Source: Eopsaltria australis
Lineage: Eukaryota; Chordata; Aves; Passeriformes; Petroicidae
DNA: 64,000 bases
Direction: 5' to 3'
NCBI GenBank assembly: GCA_034509425.1
Contig: JAVTVJ010000012.1
Span: 10,017,001-10,081,000 of the forward strand
In this document: positions 13,015-26,569 of the stretch, one piece after another
Layout of the letters: each line of letters begins with the position of its first letter
How positions within the stretch are numbered: position 1 is the stretch's first letter
The notes under the pieces: model-generated
Seen by the model: the letters and a program-made list of their open reading frames with translations, nothing else
Databases searched by the model: none
What the model was told of the DNA's origin: nothing
Position numbers and translations under genes: made by a program

Positions 13015-13708
13015 GTCCCATTGAACTCAAGGACAGATGAAGTGCTTAAACATTTGCTGTATTGTAGTTCAGCTGCATACAGGTTTGCGTGCAAGCCATA
13101 TCCTATATGCAGATCTAAGTTAAGAAAGATGTGACAGAAAAGTCAGCATAAAGACAGAAAAACACATAAGCAATACACTTGCTTTTTATAAACGTATATG
13201 AAACTGGTGCACACAGGTAAAGCCTTATAAAATACGGGCCTTGTTACCCTTGTAAAATCATGGCTCAGGCCTGCTTACTTTGGCTAAGTAGAAAAGGACT
13301 ATGGGAAAGTGACTCAGCTGAATTAAGGGTAGAAAAACAAGTTATATAACCATCGCGTGTTCACATCGTGCTGTATGGTGGTTGGTTGAATTATGTTTGT
13401 TATGATTCAAAACTATGTAACTGATAAAGGCCTAACTGCTTTAAAAGGCCTGGTTTTTACAATAAAGTGGCTCTCCTTCGTACCTGCCCGAGGATTCTGC
13501 ATCGCTCTGCTTTAACACGAACCAAGCTAACAACCTTGATATAAAATAAGTTATAACTAGTACTGATGAACCATACAGTTCAGAAATAAGGTTTAGCTCT
13601 GTTTTTGTCTGCTTAGCAACCATTGATCCTTTTTCCTGGTTTCTGTATACATGCCAGAAAGGAAACTGCAATAATGTACCTTAAAATTCCATGTCCCATA
13701 CTTGGAAT

Positions 13709-13956
13709 TTGATAGGACAAAGGGTAATACTTTTGAACTGAAAGAGGGTTGGGTTTGGTTAGATATTGAGAAGAAATTTTTGCCTGAGAGGATGGTGAAG
13801 CACTGACCCAGGTTGCCCATCTCTGGAAGTGCTCAAGGCCATTTTGGAAGGGGCTTTGAGAAACTTGGTCTAGTGGAAGCTGTCCCTGCCCATCGCAGAG
13901 GGATCGGAACTAGATGATTTCCCAGGTGCCTTCCAACCCAAACCATTCTATGATAT
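13709..13956 (+). mobile_element. CR1 LINE 3' end fragment
   Basis: A 5'-truncated avian CR1 retrotransposon in plus orientation, with about 250 bp of the 3' UTR remaining. Diagnostic wording includes CAGGTTGCCCATCTCTGG, then TGGTCTAGTGGAAGCTGTCC, then CCTTCCAACCCAAACC just before the terminal ATTCTATGAT. The part normally found after GTTGCCCA (about 20 bp) is missing, a small internal deletion. It is diverged from the consensus I know, so it is an old copy. Confidence 0.9.
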
Positions 13957-16900
13957 TCCTATTTAGGAGGCACTTTTAAAGAGTAACCATTTTTGTCCTT
14001 CGATGTTTTTCACAAAACTTACTATATATCCTAACTATGGGGACTGTGCTAAGTTTTGGTTTATTTTGTTTTCAAATGAAAAAATACTCTCAGCTTGTTT
14101 GAGCATTGGTTTTTGATCTGGCTGAATATTCCTCCTTTTCTGAAATGAATTTTCAATTTACATTATATCATAGAGACTGAACAGTTTCATGGGACGGTTA
14201 ATATACACATAAAGTCCAAATAATTAAAAATACTATTAAAACAGTATTCTTCAAAAGACAGAATTAAAGCTACATCTAGCCCAGTATCCTGACTTTGATT
14301 GTGATCAATAATGCGTACATAAGAAAGAGCTCAAAAGCAGAGAAAACATTCACAAAACCTAGCTGGTTTACCCTTCCAGCATTTCATGACCTCTGGTTCA
14401 GAAACTTTGGAGCTAAGGGACATTTCTTTGTTTGCAGAAGGTAATGTAAAAACTGATAGCCAAGTGGACTTTATCCCATGTAACTGCAGCTTGCAGTCTA
14501 TCAAATGGATTTCACCAGCCACCTCCTAAACTACTTGGAAAACTGTCTAGATGCAACTGCTAAGAATTTTGCATGGACTGTCTATTTAGGATTCCACTTT
14601 CAAAGCTAATATATTTAAAAGTAACAAAACTGTCTTTATATTAGAACGCAATCTACAAACACAGGCATTCTTTTAATCCTAATTCCATAAATGTATTTCC
14701 TCTTGAGACAAGTATCTTACATGAGCGTTCCAGCAATTTTCAGCAGTATCTCCTCCCAAAGAAGGGTCAGACTACACAGCACATGCAGTGAAAAAAGACA
14801 AGTTACAAGCACTCAGCAGCTTGCATTAATGTGCTCCAAGTCTAAATGTACAATTAAAATAATGCATTCACGTTTGAAAAAAACTCTGAAAAGCTGTGGG
14901 GTTTGTCTCCAAAAGATTAGTCAAATGTGTGGGATTTTGACTGTGGGGGAAAGGGAGCAATGAGTCGGGTTCAAACCTAGGCCTATTTAGGTAGCTTCTC
15001 TTTTAATATAATTAGTACAAAGACACATTTTTGGGACCACCTGGAATTTTGAAGATGGAGTATTTGGGAACAGTGTTTCTGGACAGAAAAAAACAAACCT
15101 ACAGAATGGATAATTGTTCAGCTACTTGGAAAAATAACCAAACAAAACTCATATAGAGCAAGGTGTATTGTAACTACCAGGAAGTATTTTTAACAATATG
15201 CAAAGATAAAAGAACATTATGATTTGAATACAGGACCAAGGTGTTTCTCACTACAAATTGGAAAGAGGATTTTGATCTGTTAAAAGGAAGATGAACAGGC
15301 ATCAGTTGCTAGAAACTGCTGTGATTTCCAGTCAGACTGATGGAGCAGTAGGAGACTGCTATTAAAAAAAATAGTTACTACCACTAAAACATTTGAAGAG
15401 ATGATGACTTTCAAACTCCATTCTCTACTGACAGATTTCCCTAATGGAAATTTCTTTTCTATTCTCATATTACTTGTCTTTATAAATTAACCGAGTTTGA
15501 CATAGAAAGTTTGTTATACAAGGCTGATTTTGAATCTATTAAGCACTTCAAACTGCAGATATATGAGATATACAATCATTGTGTCCATGAGAAAATTGTC
15601 AGAAGTAATGCAAGCTCACCAGCGCATTAAAATATAAGACTGGAAAGAAGTGAGACTTTCTTGCTAGACTTCAAGAAAATGACTATATCAAAGATATAGT
15701 TTACCAGAAGGCATATAAAAGAATATGAAACCATATATTAAATTAAGCAAATCTGTGTCCTTTGCATCAAACAATAAACATGCTTTTCCGCCCCCCCACC
15801 CCCCCCATTTAGGGGAAAGTTTAAAAAACAAGCATGCTGTGTAGATCCAGCTTCAGACTGGATAATATTACACAATATTTTCCACTCCTTTTGAAGAAGG
15901 AAATGATTGTGATCTGTACTTGCTTTCAAAATCTAGGCAAAAAAAAGTATATATATGTATATAAATAACATATATACATTCATTCCGTGGTTGATCACAT
16001 AAGCAAACTGTTCTCAATTAAACAGTTATTTCAAGACTGAATAAATTTAACAGAATAAAAGTCCAATACGCATATCTTATAGTTCAAAGACTAGAATGAT
16101 CAGTATGTGACTTTTCCATGGTTACTAAGTGTACAAAAGAAAATATGTGAGACAAAGTGCATTAAGTGAGCATTGTTTAGGATACAAACTATGTATATTA
16201 AAAATAGCTAAGAATATTAACAGAAACGCATCTAACTTCAGTGACCTTGGGTTCATGAGCTCTGCAGAAATCAAGCATCTCAAATGTCTTTCTTAAAAAT
16301 AAACAGGAATAGAGAGGATACCACACTTACAGATGGCTGATTTTTTATCTGATAAGACACATATTTCTGATGGACAACCAATTTCTGACCTTTATAGTAT
16401 TTATCAGCTTCAGTGAAAAAGTCAAAGTTTTCCCAGTTTACAGTTGTCTTCCAAGGGCTTTAATCATAGCACATTAATAAGAAATTTTGGGGGGCAACTT
16501 TTTGTTCTGAATCTGCATTTTGCTCAGCATGAAGTCTGTATCCTGTCCAGCTATAGCAAGGGCTCTTCAGTATTATTGCACTGTGATGTAATCTCTTATC
16601 TGCCCTGAACACGTCCTGTTGGTAAAGCCCTATGTTTTCAATTAGAGATTGAAACTTTTGCTGAAAATAGCCTTGATACCACCAATGAAGTAACATTTAG
16701 AACTAATTCATTAGATGTTTTTGCAATAAATCAGAATACATCTGTGGCTTCTTTGAAACAACCTATGAATATTGGGGGTAATTTGACCACTGGAATATTT
16801 ATTGCATGAATATGTGGAATTAATAGGTAGATGTAAGACAAGCAAATAATCAGGAAAGATGAGAGATAAGTTTCTCCAAAGTAAATAGATGAGGATTAGC

Positions 16901-17880
16901 AATGAATATTCTACAAACAAGGGATGGTATGATTATTAGTAAAACAGATAGGCAGACTTTCTTTAAATGTTTTGGTTTTACGGTTATTCTAGATAAGGCT
17001 CTGGTTTAATAAGAGTATATGACTTTTATATTAGTCACATTTAAGAATCCCAACAGGAATGAAGTTTACAAAACCAAACAGAACAACCAAATCAATAAGG
17101 CCAAACCAGATTAAATTGTAGCCCAAAAGCTTCAACTACATAAGAGGATGCACTGTGAAGTTTCAACATAGAGGGGTAAAAGCAACAATGGGAAGAGACA
17201 AGTGATGATGTGAGACGCTTAACATCACCTTCAGCTGTGACAACAACATCCTTAACTCTGTAATTGAAGGCAAATGGATGTCGCTGCTACCATAACAAAG
17301 GCAGGGAGTGGGGGGAAGGCTGCTCTCCTGGGGTGTGTGGGTGGTGTGAAGGCATTTACTTCTGCAGACAAAGAGAGGCACTGGAAAGATTAGGCAACTA
17401 CAGTCTTAGAGGAGGCATGATTACTTTTACATGGCATATCCAAAGTCAGAAAGGGTACATAAAAGGCTACAGCAAACATGGGTATGGTCTGCCATGAGAC
17501 ACAAGATTAAATAAGGGATTAACACTTGCTGTTTGTCAAAGCAGTGAGACTGATGATTTCCTCAGAAATCTTCTCCATCTCCTCCTTATATATCCATCAA
17601 AGGATAGTGTTCTGGGACTGCAGTGGGTTCCTGTCCAACCCCTAATGATTTATAATTCTGTTGTTTTGGTACTTGTTATCCAAAAGTAATTATTTTATCT
17701 CATGCATAAACCAAAAAAGTACCTCCACTAATCACAGTTTTCTAAAAAAAAAAAAAAAAAAAAAATACTGTCACACAGTGGAACAGTTTAACCAATTTGT
17801 TAGCTAAAGAAGCAGGAAAATAATGACAAGCACCTCACAAATCACTACAGCCAAAACAAAATTCTTGGGCGGGAACATAT
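13957..17880. other. DGLUCY 5' intron, no recognisable gene
   Basis: AT-rich intronic sequence. It holds a C-rich tract at 15790-15806 (two C runs split by one A) and a TA/TG-rich simple stretch near 15945-15975. A run of about 23 A bases at 17743-17765 could be the tail of a retrotransposed copy, but I recognise no body upstream of it. No exon or RNA gene is evident. Confidence 0.5.
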
Positions 17881-18591
17881 TGTAAGGCCACATTATAGAT
17901 ACATGTTTCTGTGCTGGTGTGAGAGACCACCACCAGTGGTGGTGTGGTGGAAGGATTGCTGGCTCCTAACCTTTCATGTGTGTGTGGAAGAGGCAGGTCA
18001 GGCCTTTCCCTGGTGAGGCAGTGCCCTGCCCCATACACACCCCTGGGCCTGTATCCCAGCCCTGCAGTGGCCACCAATCCCTGACACAGCGGAGGCAACG
18101 CTCCACACCTGTCCCTGGAGCCCCCAACCCAGCTCCTGAGTGGCCAAATGACCAGAAGTCCCACCTGAGGGAAGGGCCCAGGAAGGCCAAGGGGTATTTA
18201 AGGCCAAACACAAGAGAAGCACATATTGACCTCCCTCCTCTTGGAATTTCTATCTGTTGAACCCTGCTGGAACCCAAGAGTTGGTAGCTCTATTTGTTCT
18301 TTTCAGTGTCTTTTCTCTTTCTTCCGATTCCCTCTTGTTAGAATTCTGAGTAACTTAAAATTGAATGGGCTTTGAGTTTGCTAAGGTGAATGGGTGAAGT
18401 TAATACTTTGAGAAGTGGTTTACATTGATTGAATGCTGTTCTTTGATTTACTAAAGTTGCCAGTAAAGTCTTTTTTGTTGATCTCTTGAGAGTATCTTGC
18501 CAGTATTTCTCCCACATATCTAACTAAAAGCACACGAACAACCGTAAGCCCTGTTAAAAGTCTTACCAGGCAAGTTGTTTGGGGCCTTACA
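17881..18591 (+). mobile_element. solo LTR-like element with perfect terminal inverted repeat
   Basis: A 711-bp element starting TGTAAGGCC and ending GGCCTTACA, a perfect 9-bp inverted repeat with the TG...CA ends of retroviral LTRs. Internally a TATA-like GGTATTTAAGG lies near 18191-18201, and a possible poly(A) signal AGTAAA near 18462, in the order expected for plus orientation. No internal retroviral genes are attached. I do not see matching target duplications: the right flank is taken directly by a second LTR. Family name not recognised. Confidence 0.6.
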
Positions 18592-19165
18592 ACTGGTTTT
18601 GGCTGGGGTAGAGTTAATTTTCTTCACAGTGGCTGGTATGGGGCTGTGTTTTGGATTTGGCTGAACACAGTGATGATAAGAGAGATGTTTTTGTTATTGC
18701 TGAGAAGGGCTTGCACAGAGCCAAGGCCTTTTTCACTCTTCCTACTGCCACACTGCAAGGAAATTGGAGGTGCATGGCAGGCTGGGGGGAGACACAGCCA
18801 GGACAAATGACCCAAACTGACCAAAGGGATATTCCATACCATATGGCATCATGCTCAGTATATAAAGTGGGTGAAAGAAGGAGGAAGGGGGGGACACATT
18901 TGTAATGATGGATTTCATTTTCTCAAGTCACCATTACCTGCGATGGGGCTCTGCTCTCCTGGAGATGGCTAAAAACCTGCCCATGGGAGGCAGTGAATTA
19001 ATTCCTTACTTTGTTTTGCTCGTGTGTGTGGCTTCTGCTTTCTCTATTAAACTGTCTTGATCTCAACCCATGAGTTTTCCAGCTTTTACCTTTCCAATTC
19101 TCTCCCTGATCCTGCTGGTGGAGCAGTGAGTGAGCAGCTGGTTGGGCTTGCCTGGTGTTAAAGCA
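18592..19165 (+). mobile_element. solo LTR of an avian endogenous retrovirus
   Basis: About 570 bp matching a widespread avian LTR that I know by wording: ACTGGTTTTGGCTGGGGTAG at the start, GACCAAAGGGATATTCCATA in the middle, a TATA box in AGTATATAAAGTGGG near 18860, a variant poly(A) signal (TATTAAACTG, ATTAAA near 19046) and a 3' part ending near GGTGTTAAAGCA. Promoter then poly(A) signal places it in plus orientation. No gag, pol or env is attached, so it is a solo LTR left by recombination. It abuts the LTR at 17881-18591 without a spacer. Its usual TG start is lost or merged with that junction. Confidence 0.8.
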
Positions 19166-19626
19166 AGTTAGAGAACAAGTGATTTAATCAAAGTCATTTG
19201 ATTAAACTTCTCTGCATATTACAAGTAATTCTAAGAATCTGTGGCATTCGACTTATCTGACTTCCAATTTGAAGATGCATCTCACAAGAGTTGCAAGAAG
19301 GCAACACTGAGTCAAATGGGAAGCAAATAATCTACAAAAGTTTCTGTAACCAGCGCTGGGTGTGGAATAAAATCTGGTTGAATAGGAATGCGTTCTTTTA
19401 AAAACTGAGAGAGATGTGTTACTAGCATAAATCTTTATTAAATCTCAAAAATGCTCAGGGGTGAGGGGGCTGAAATACCTGGAGTTAATGGAGTTATTTA
19501 CAATGTCAATAATCTGCATTGCTGTCATGTTCCCCATCAATACATTAAGAAGCAGTCACAGCAGAAAAGTAAGCTTGAACGTGACATGTTGTAAGAAGGA
19601 GGATGCCAAACCTCACTCTTAGCCAG

Positions 19627-19690
19627 GCTTAATAAATGACAGCCAAAGGAAAATTGCTTAATAAATGACAGCCAAAGGAAAATTGCTTAA
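19627..19690. repeat. 29-bp tandem duplication, 2.2 copies
   Basis: The unit GCTTAATAAATGACAGCCAA plus 9 more bases repeats exactly at 19627 and 19656, with a partial third copy at 19685. Identity between copies is complete, so the duplication is recent or well maintained. It lies in non-coding intron. Confidence 0.9.
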
Positions 19691-22600
19691 TGGGGCACTT
19701 ATTTGCATAGAAGTCTTAACACTACGGAGAAAATGCAAATCCCAAGGAATTTATGGAAGGAGTGTAAAATGCCTTCTGACCAACTGGAGTTTGACATCCT
19801 CTTCAAAGACTGTCACAGCAAGAATTTTGCATTAGAAAAGAAAAAAGAAGTATTAAAACTGAGTGTTCTAACATTTAAATAATCTAGGTCTCCCCTGGAA
19901 GTCCTCTACCTAAAAAAATTAAAGAAATGAGGCTGTGCATGGATTACTGAAAGCTCAAAGAACTCCAAGTGCCTGGTGCATAACCTCTACAGCAGATTAT
20001 CTACAGTAAATATTTTACTGGATATTTTTAGGTGGTGAAGCTACTGCTTCATATTCTGGGTTTGCCTATGAAATAGGGACAGATGCAGCAAAATCATGGA
20101 GGAAATAAAAGGTAACAATTCTTCACTCTCTTTTGTAGCTAAACCATTAGGGGTCATCAGATGAAATTAGCAAATGGCAAAGCCAAAGCAAACAAATGGA
20201 GGTCTTTATTCAGGGACTGCATTATTAAACCACAGACTGTCATGACACTACACAACTGCTGCTGGCCAGTGCTGGACACAGCAACATTGAGCAAGATACC
20301 CTAGTTTGCATCCTGTATCTAAACAAATCAGTATGGGATGAAAAATTTAAGAAAAACAGTAATGAAATTAGAGAATTGCTTCAATACCAGTTACCTGTTA
20401 GCTCTAGTCCCAAGTCACACAATTTACAATGCCTGCGTCTATTATGTAGGTAAAGTTAAAAGGTCCCCATCTTTAGGATGTACTGAAAATTCATAATCCA
20501 CTATTATAGTTTTTGCTACTTGGTTTTTCACAATAGTATTTTGTATCTAGGCTATGTTCATGGAAATATATTTATCTACTGGTTTTCTAATATATTTTAA
20601 TTTCTTTTTGTGCTTTAAAACTAAGGGTAATCTTTCATCAAAATATTTTCCTGGTTCTTTTAAAGGTGTTTTTAGTTGTAATGCTGCTTCTATTAAATAA
20701 TATTGTATTATATTATAAAATATTATAATGCTCTATGTTAAGAGGTGCTTTCCAGTCACCTGAGATAGTACTTGAAACTAATGGGAGTTTTTGTAATTTT
20801 TCTGAGGAGCTTTAAGCTCCTTTCAAACTCCAGGAGATACACCAACTGAGTTTGAAACATATTATCTTAATTTATCCATTTGTTTCCAGATTTTCTCTTC
20901 TGTTATTTCCATTCACTGAGACATCTTATCTTTTTAAATTTAAAAAGTAGGTTCAAAATCAATAATCATACAACTTTTCTAAAGATAAAGGAAAAGGAAC
21001 CTCTATAATATTGTTCACTTCATTAAATCTCTTTTTGCTGTGTGGTAATTTAACAGATGCAATATCTTTAAATACATAATTAGAAGAAAACTTGTGGAAA
21101 TGAATTTATTATTTTTCAGTTATGCTTTTCAAAAATTGTCTTTCCTGCTTCATTTTATGTGGTGCTTCTTAACACATTTCTTTTTCTGCATGCTCTCTTT
21201 AAGAACTACAATGCAGAGCTTTAAGCTCTGGCATTTAAACACTTTTTTCTCATGTTTATGCTTCCTTCTCTGGGGTAGGAAAACAGAACCAAAATTTCTG
21301 CAACTATTAGAAGGTACTCATGGTCTTCATGACAAGTTAAAAGTTTTAATTTCATTATCACTAACTTTCAGATCATCTTGATGACTTCTCCTTTCTGAAG
21401 TCCCCTTCTCCAAAGTTGACAGTAAATTTTCAAAATAGTGACAATTCACATGCAGGTCTTTTAATAAAGGACTTTGAGTTTACTCAGTATTACTGAGGCT
21501 TAATGACGACATTACGTAGAACAGTCCCCTATGTTCCCTCATACAAATCTGAAAAAAAATTCAAACTATTGTGAGTGAGGATTAGGATCCAAAAGTCGAT
21601 TCTTTTTATTAAACAGAAATTCCATTTCTGCATAGCTTAAGCAGCTTTAGCAGTTCAAAAAGTGAAATAAACCCCTATTTCTGTTTCAATGGCTAGTGCT
21701 GCTTTCTTTCCCCTATGGACCGCATTCATTCATTTTCCTTTTCCTCATCAGAAACTGTGCAACATGACAATTATTTTTATTTTTTTTTCTCTTTCATAAC
21801 CATGTAGACTTTTAGCAATTAAACTTTTGAAAGTGCTGCCCGTAATAATGGTAGTTGCAACTATACAGTGACTGAAGGAAAAAAAAAAAGACTTTTCAGT
21901 GAAGTAATTAATACTAACTGAAACAGGACCCTAGAAGCAGTAACACTTAAACACACTCTTTCAAGAAATGATCCACTTCCTGACAGAGTTGTACCACTTC
22001 CGTTAAGAGAATTATTAGACTTGGATGCTTAGCATAACTTCTCCTTTCATGGTAAAAACATTAAGTGGTTTTAGAGAGATAAAACTGTTGCCCAGAGCAG
22101 TTTCATAAAAAATACTTTAAACAGCAAATATACCTACCCAGCCTACTTTTCTGACAGTTATCAAGCACAGAATGTTCAATTAAAGATTCAGATTAAACAA
22201 AAGATAAAAATCACAGAGAAGATATGCAAACTAAAAACTAGAACCAATACTGTACTAAAATCTCACACTAAAGCTGTTTCATGTCATGTTTGTCTTTCAC
22301 AGTGAGTCCTCCCCCAAATTAATTTTGTGGTTTCCAAAATCTGATCCTTTTTTCCCCTGCTGTGCAAATGTTCTCCATGGAGTGATTAAGAGGAACATTT
22401 TGTATCATCTGGCTTTCCAAAATTTGCCCTTTGAAAATAACACCTATTTCTGTAACAATTTAATGACCATAAGAAAGCACCAAACACCTTCAACTTTAAC
22501 TCCATAGAAACTACAATTTCTATAAGCAGCTCCTCTTCAGAAAGAAAGTAAACCAAATACCTCAAAACTGTGAGGCCCCAGCACCCTGGAAGTACGCAGC

Positions 22601-25441
22601 TCTAGCACTCATGTTCTTCTTTTTCTCTCTCATTTCCTCTCAGAAGCCTGCACACTGAGTATTTCAATTTCACCTCAGCCCTCAAACCAGCTTGGCATAC
22701 CACCTCTTTTAGAACCAAAAAGAAAATGTTGTGACACTTTTTCTTTAATGAAGTTCAATAGTATCTCTCCATGTGGGAATTTCCCCCAGCATTTTTTTCC
22801 TCCCTCTTTTCACAATTAGGAATGGCAAGTAAATACACATATTTTTGAACAGTTGTGTTGTGGGGTAGAGAAGGGACATCTATCTTTAGAACAGTGTTAC
22901 TCCATATTCCCAAACTCGCAGCACATGCTCAGCCCAAACACTGAACTGTTGGCTGACTGACCTGTCAGGTTGCTCTTATCATGCACATGAATACGAAAAT
23001 GCTACTTAAAAAACAGAACTCATTTACACTATGGAGCATGAGTGGCTCTGCACTACCCCATAGCTTTTAATCATTTAAACATAAAATATTTTTCCTTTTA
23101 ACACCAGAGGAGTATTATTGTATGCACATCACACAAATAGGTTTTTTCAGTGTTGCCACATACACACAAATGTATTTAAATGCAAATACCACTTTCAGTC
23201 AGTTAAACTGCACTTCTAAAAGCACAGTTTACATACCAAGAGAGGTTTTACTTCTCCGAACTATAAAGAAATCTCTTACAGACCAGTCTGTATTTCCTCT
23301 GGGCCTAAGCCCATCACTCTTCCTGGACTTTCTCATGCTGCTTTGGCTGCAGGCTTGAGCCAAATTTACTCCCTCATCTGACTCTGTGACAGTCTGTGTT
23401 AGTGATCTAAACAGGACAAAGGCCCAGTCTGAGTGCTGGCACCTGACTATCCATACTTCTGACTGCCAGCGTGCTTCCAGGAATGGTTGGGTCCCCGACC
23501 AGTATTCTTCCATGCAGTATCTTTGTACAAGCTGGAGGGTAGTATAGCTCAGTAATGGTATGCAGTCTCTACAAATTCAGGTGGCAGTGCAAAAAAAGGT
23601 GACTGTTTTGAAGGGGAATTAAGCTGCCCCATGCTATGTCATGCCACTTCCCTGACACCTACAGCTGAGTCCTAATCTGTTTTATTTACAGATGTAACCT
23701 GTGTATTCCACCTATCTGTAATTCCAATCTACCCTTAAGGCTGACAGAACTCTGTCCTTTAACAGCCACCCACAAAGCCATGTGATACTGCTTCCAAGTC
23801 AAGTGTGATGGAGGCAATATAACCAGCCTGCTATGCCTGGACCATTCCACTGAAGGTAGATCTCCTCTTATGCCAAGTACATGATGAAGTCTAACCCTCC
23901 ACTGCTCCCAAAGTTCCACTGAAAGGAAAACATGAGTCCAGTCTTGTACTCATGGACTCCTGACAGGAGGTTTAGGATTTCAGTGCAAGTACAGCTCTTT
24001 TGTCTGTCAAAAGGTGGGATGCTTTCCAAGCATTCAGTAGGGCTGCTTTGCTGTTTCTGGATATGACACAAGAATCCCACTGCAAAAAGATTTTAACACT
24101 GGAGAAACTGTTATGTAAAATACCTTAATTTTTTTAATGGAATGACCATGTTGCAAGTAAATCAGGGAATCCCTCAGTGATGACAGAGAACTTTCAGTTC
24201 CTGCAGTAGTACGTTGCAAGCCCTGACACATCTTAAACTGAAATATACACAGTAATCACTGTTTTGTTATATGCATAATCAGCATGGATCAGTATTCTTG
24301 GTTTGGTATTTTAGGGTTATTGCCTCATTTATTAAAGCTGTTTTAGCTGAAATTTGAAAGGAGAAATTTTCAGCCTGAGGCAAATAAGCAGATACAGCCT
24401 GTCAAGCTATGATCATCTGAAACCAAGACTATTAACAACTACTGGGTTCAATGCCAGCACCTCTCACACTGAGTACTAGTAAATGGAGTCAGATTTCAGC
24501 TTCTCCCTTCTGAGCCTGCCAGGGACAGTTAGTCCAAGTGTAGGCTAGTAGAGCCACTGGATGAAATATACTACTAGTCTCTTTAAAATCCAGTATCTGG
24601 GACATGGAATAATCACAAGTGGTTGTTATGCCTTGCAATGAAGAAGTAAATTTCACAGTCCCCACTAGATGTACAGAGGAGCTATTAGTTACAGAGATGC
24701 AAAAACTTAACAATTAATTTAATCAGTTTAGTATTTCTATTTTTCCTTTTATAGTTTAATACTATACTGATACAATATTTACTTTCTCTGAAATAGTGAT
24801 GCTTCTAAAAATTAAGTGACCAAAGTTAGGGAATACAATTATTTTCCAGTTTGAAAACATCTCCCATGATCAGACTTTCTATATTTATAGTCTTGATATA
24901 ATACTGTTGGAAAGGCAGTGACTGGATGGACATTTTCGGTGGAGTTATATGTGTACCACGTACTACAAGGAGATCCCTAAACAGAACAGCTGCAGTGCTT
25001 GGTGGGAAACACCTTCAAAAGCTTTACCAAAAATACTATTAAATCTTTAGGTAGTATTTGTAATTTCTGAGATGACAACTGCAAAGGCACCCTAAACCTG
25101 AGGTTTGGTATATAAACAATTATGAAGCAGAAACTTTTGCCAACTTTAAATAGCCAAACTCAATCTCTCTACAGGAAACTGTAGAAATGTATACATGTAT
25201 ATGCATTTTTTATATATATGTGTACAAACACAAAACTGGAATGTGAATTATGCATTAATATAAGACATTTTATTTCACTGATCTTTGATGTGACTTAATT
25301 AGACTTGGTGTGAGCACTGCTGCTGAGACATGGCATTGTGAATTAGCAGCTTGTATGTAAGGATAGAAGCAGCGGCATTCAAGAGCAACAAGTCAGAAAT
25401 TACAGTCAATATGAAACGGAGAGAAAAGTCATTTGCGTTAC
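19691..25441. other. DGLUCY 5' intron, right part
   Basis: AT-rich intronic sequence up to the edge of the CpG island. It has an 18-bp perfect palindrome (CTTTTTAAATTTAAAAAG, 20930-20947), an AT-rich stretch near 20695-20735 and a TA/TG simple repeat near 25190-25225. A slightly GC-richer part at 23250-24250 has several short open frames but nothing I recognise. Confidence 0.5.
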
Positions 25442-26469
25442 CTGTCTCAAGGAAATGAGGACAGCTTTAGAAATACCACATTGCCTCCAAAAAATAACAG
25501 ACTGAGAGGCTTAACAGAGATGAACAGATCCGATGTGTTTTGAAGCGTATCTCCCTCAACAACGCAAATCCCTCTGTGAGGACAGTGTTTTCCTCGCAGC
25601 TAATGGGACCAGATGAACGCGCTCCAGGCAGGGCAAGGTGAACCGGGCCCATGGATGTATCTACCCAGCAACCTCGCCCACTCCCACCTTACGACAAGCA
25701 AGCCCTTGCCAGACACCTCCTGAGCTGCCATAAGCCACCAGGCCGTGCGCCTTTCCAGCGGTCACCAAGGTTGGTTCAACTTCAGTACATGCGGCCTCTT
25801 CGACCTCCCAAGAGGCGGCTTCGCTCGCCGCCTCCTCCACGGCCCCGGCCAAGGCGCGCACCGGGGCCCCGCCACCCGCGCCCCCGCTCTGTGGGGCCCC
25901 AGAGCCCGGTGACCCGAGCCGCGGGCTGCAGGCGGACATACCGACGTGCCGCAGCTCTCCAGCCCGGCCGCGCCGCCGCTCCGAGTCCGCACGCACCGCC
26001 CGCGCCTCCCGTGCGGGGAGGCGGGGGCTCAACGGGCGGGAGGGCGGCCGGGGCCCTGCAGAAATATCCCCGCCCCCGGCTGTGCCTCGCTGCTCCCCGT
26101 CCCGCCGCGTCCCCCGCGGGGATAGCCCGCTTCCCATCCCGCTGCCGCAACCCCCGCGCCAGGCTGGAGCCCAGCTCCCCCTCCGCCACCACTGCGAGTG
26201 GGTCAGCCCACGGCCGCTCCCCTCCCACCCGAGTACGGTGGAACCAGCCCGTAACGCGAGGAAGGGCGCCATGGCCGCTCCCTCAGGTGATTGCCAGCTC
26301 CAGTGGTCAATCAGCGCCTTCCCTTCCCTGCCGGCAGCCCAGCGCCCTCCCTCCCGCGGGGTCGGGGGGCAGCGGGAGAGGCGGGCGGGAATGTTTACAA
26401 ACAAGCTCGGGGAGTACAGGGGCCGGGGGAAGGCGGGGGGCGGGGCCGGCGGTTGGCGCAGCCGCCGAG

Positions 26470-26569
26470 CCAATGGGGGCGCGCGGCGCTCGGCGGAAGG
26501 GCGGGGGCGGCGCGCGGGGAGCGTTCTCTGCCCGACGGCCGCCGGGGCTCGCGGGTGCGCGCGGCCAAT
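26470..26569 (+). promoter_or_regulatory. pair of CCAAT boxes
   Basis: Two forward CCAAT motifs, in GAGCCAATGGG at 26470-26474 and GGCCAATGAGC at 26565-26569, are 95 bp apart. Both have flanks that suit NF-Y. They lie about 480-580 bp upstream of the RPS6KA5 start codon and may serve either direction. Inference from motif only. Confidence 0.5.

Noticed and set aside
17742..17765. Run of about 23 A as a possible retrocopy tail
   Set aside because: No recognisable element or gene copy precedes it and no target duplication was seen; treated as simple sequence.
23535..23590. tRNA-like A-box wording (TATAGCTCAGTAATGGTA)
   Set aside because: No matching B box, acceptor stem or T-loop follows at the right spacing, so a tRNA gene is not supported.
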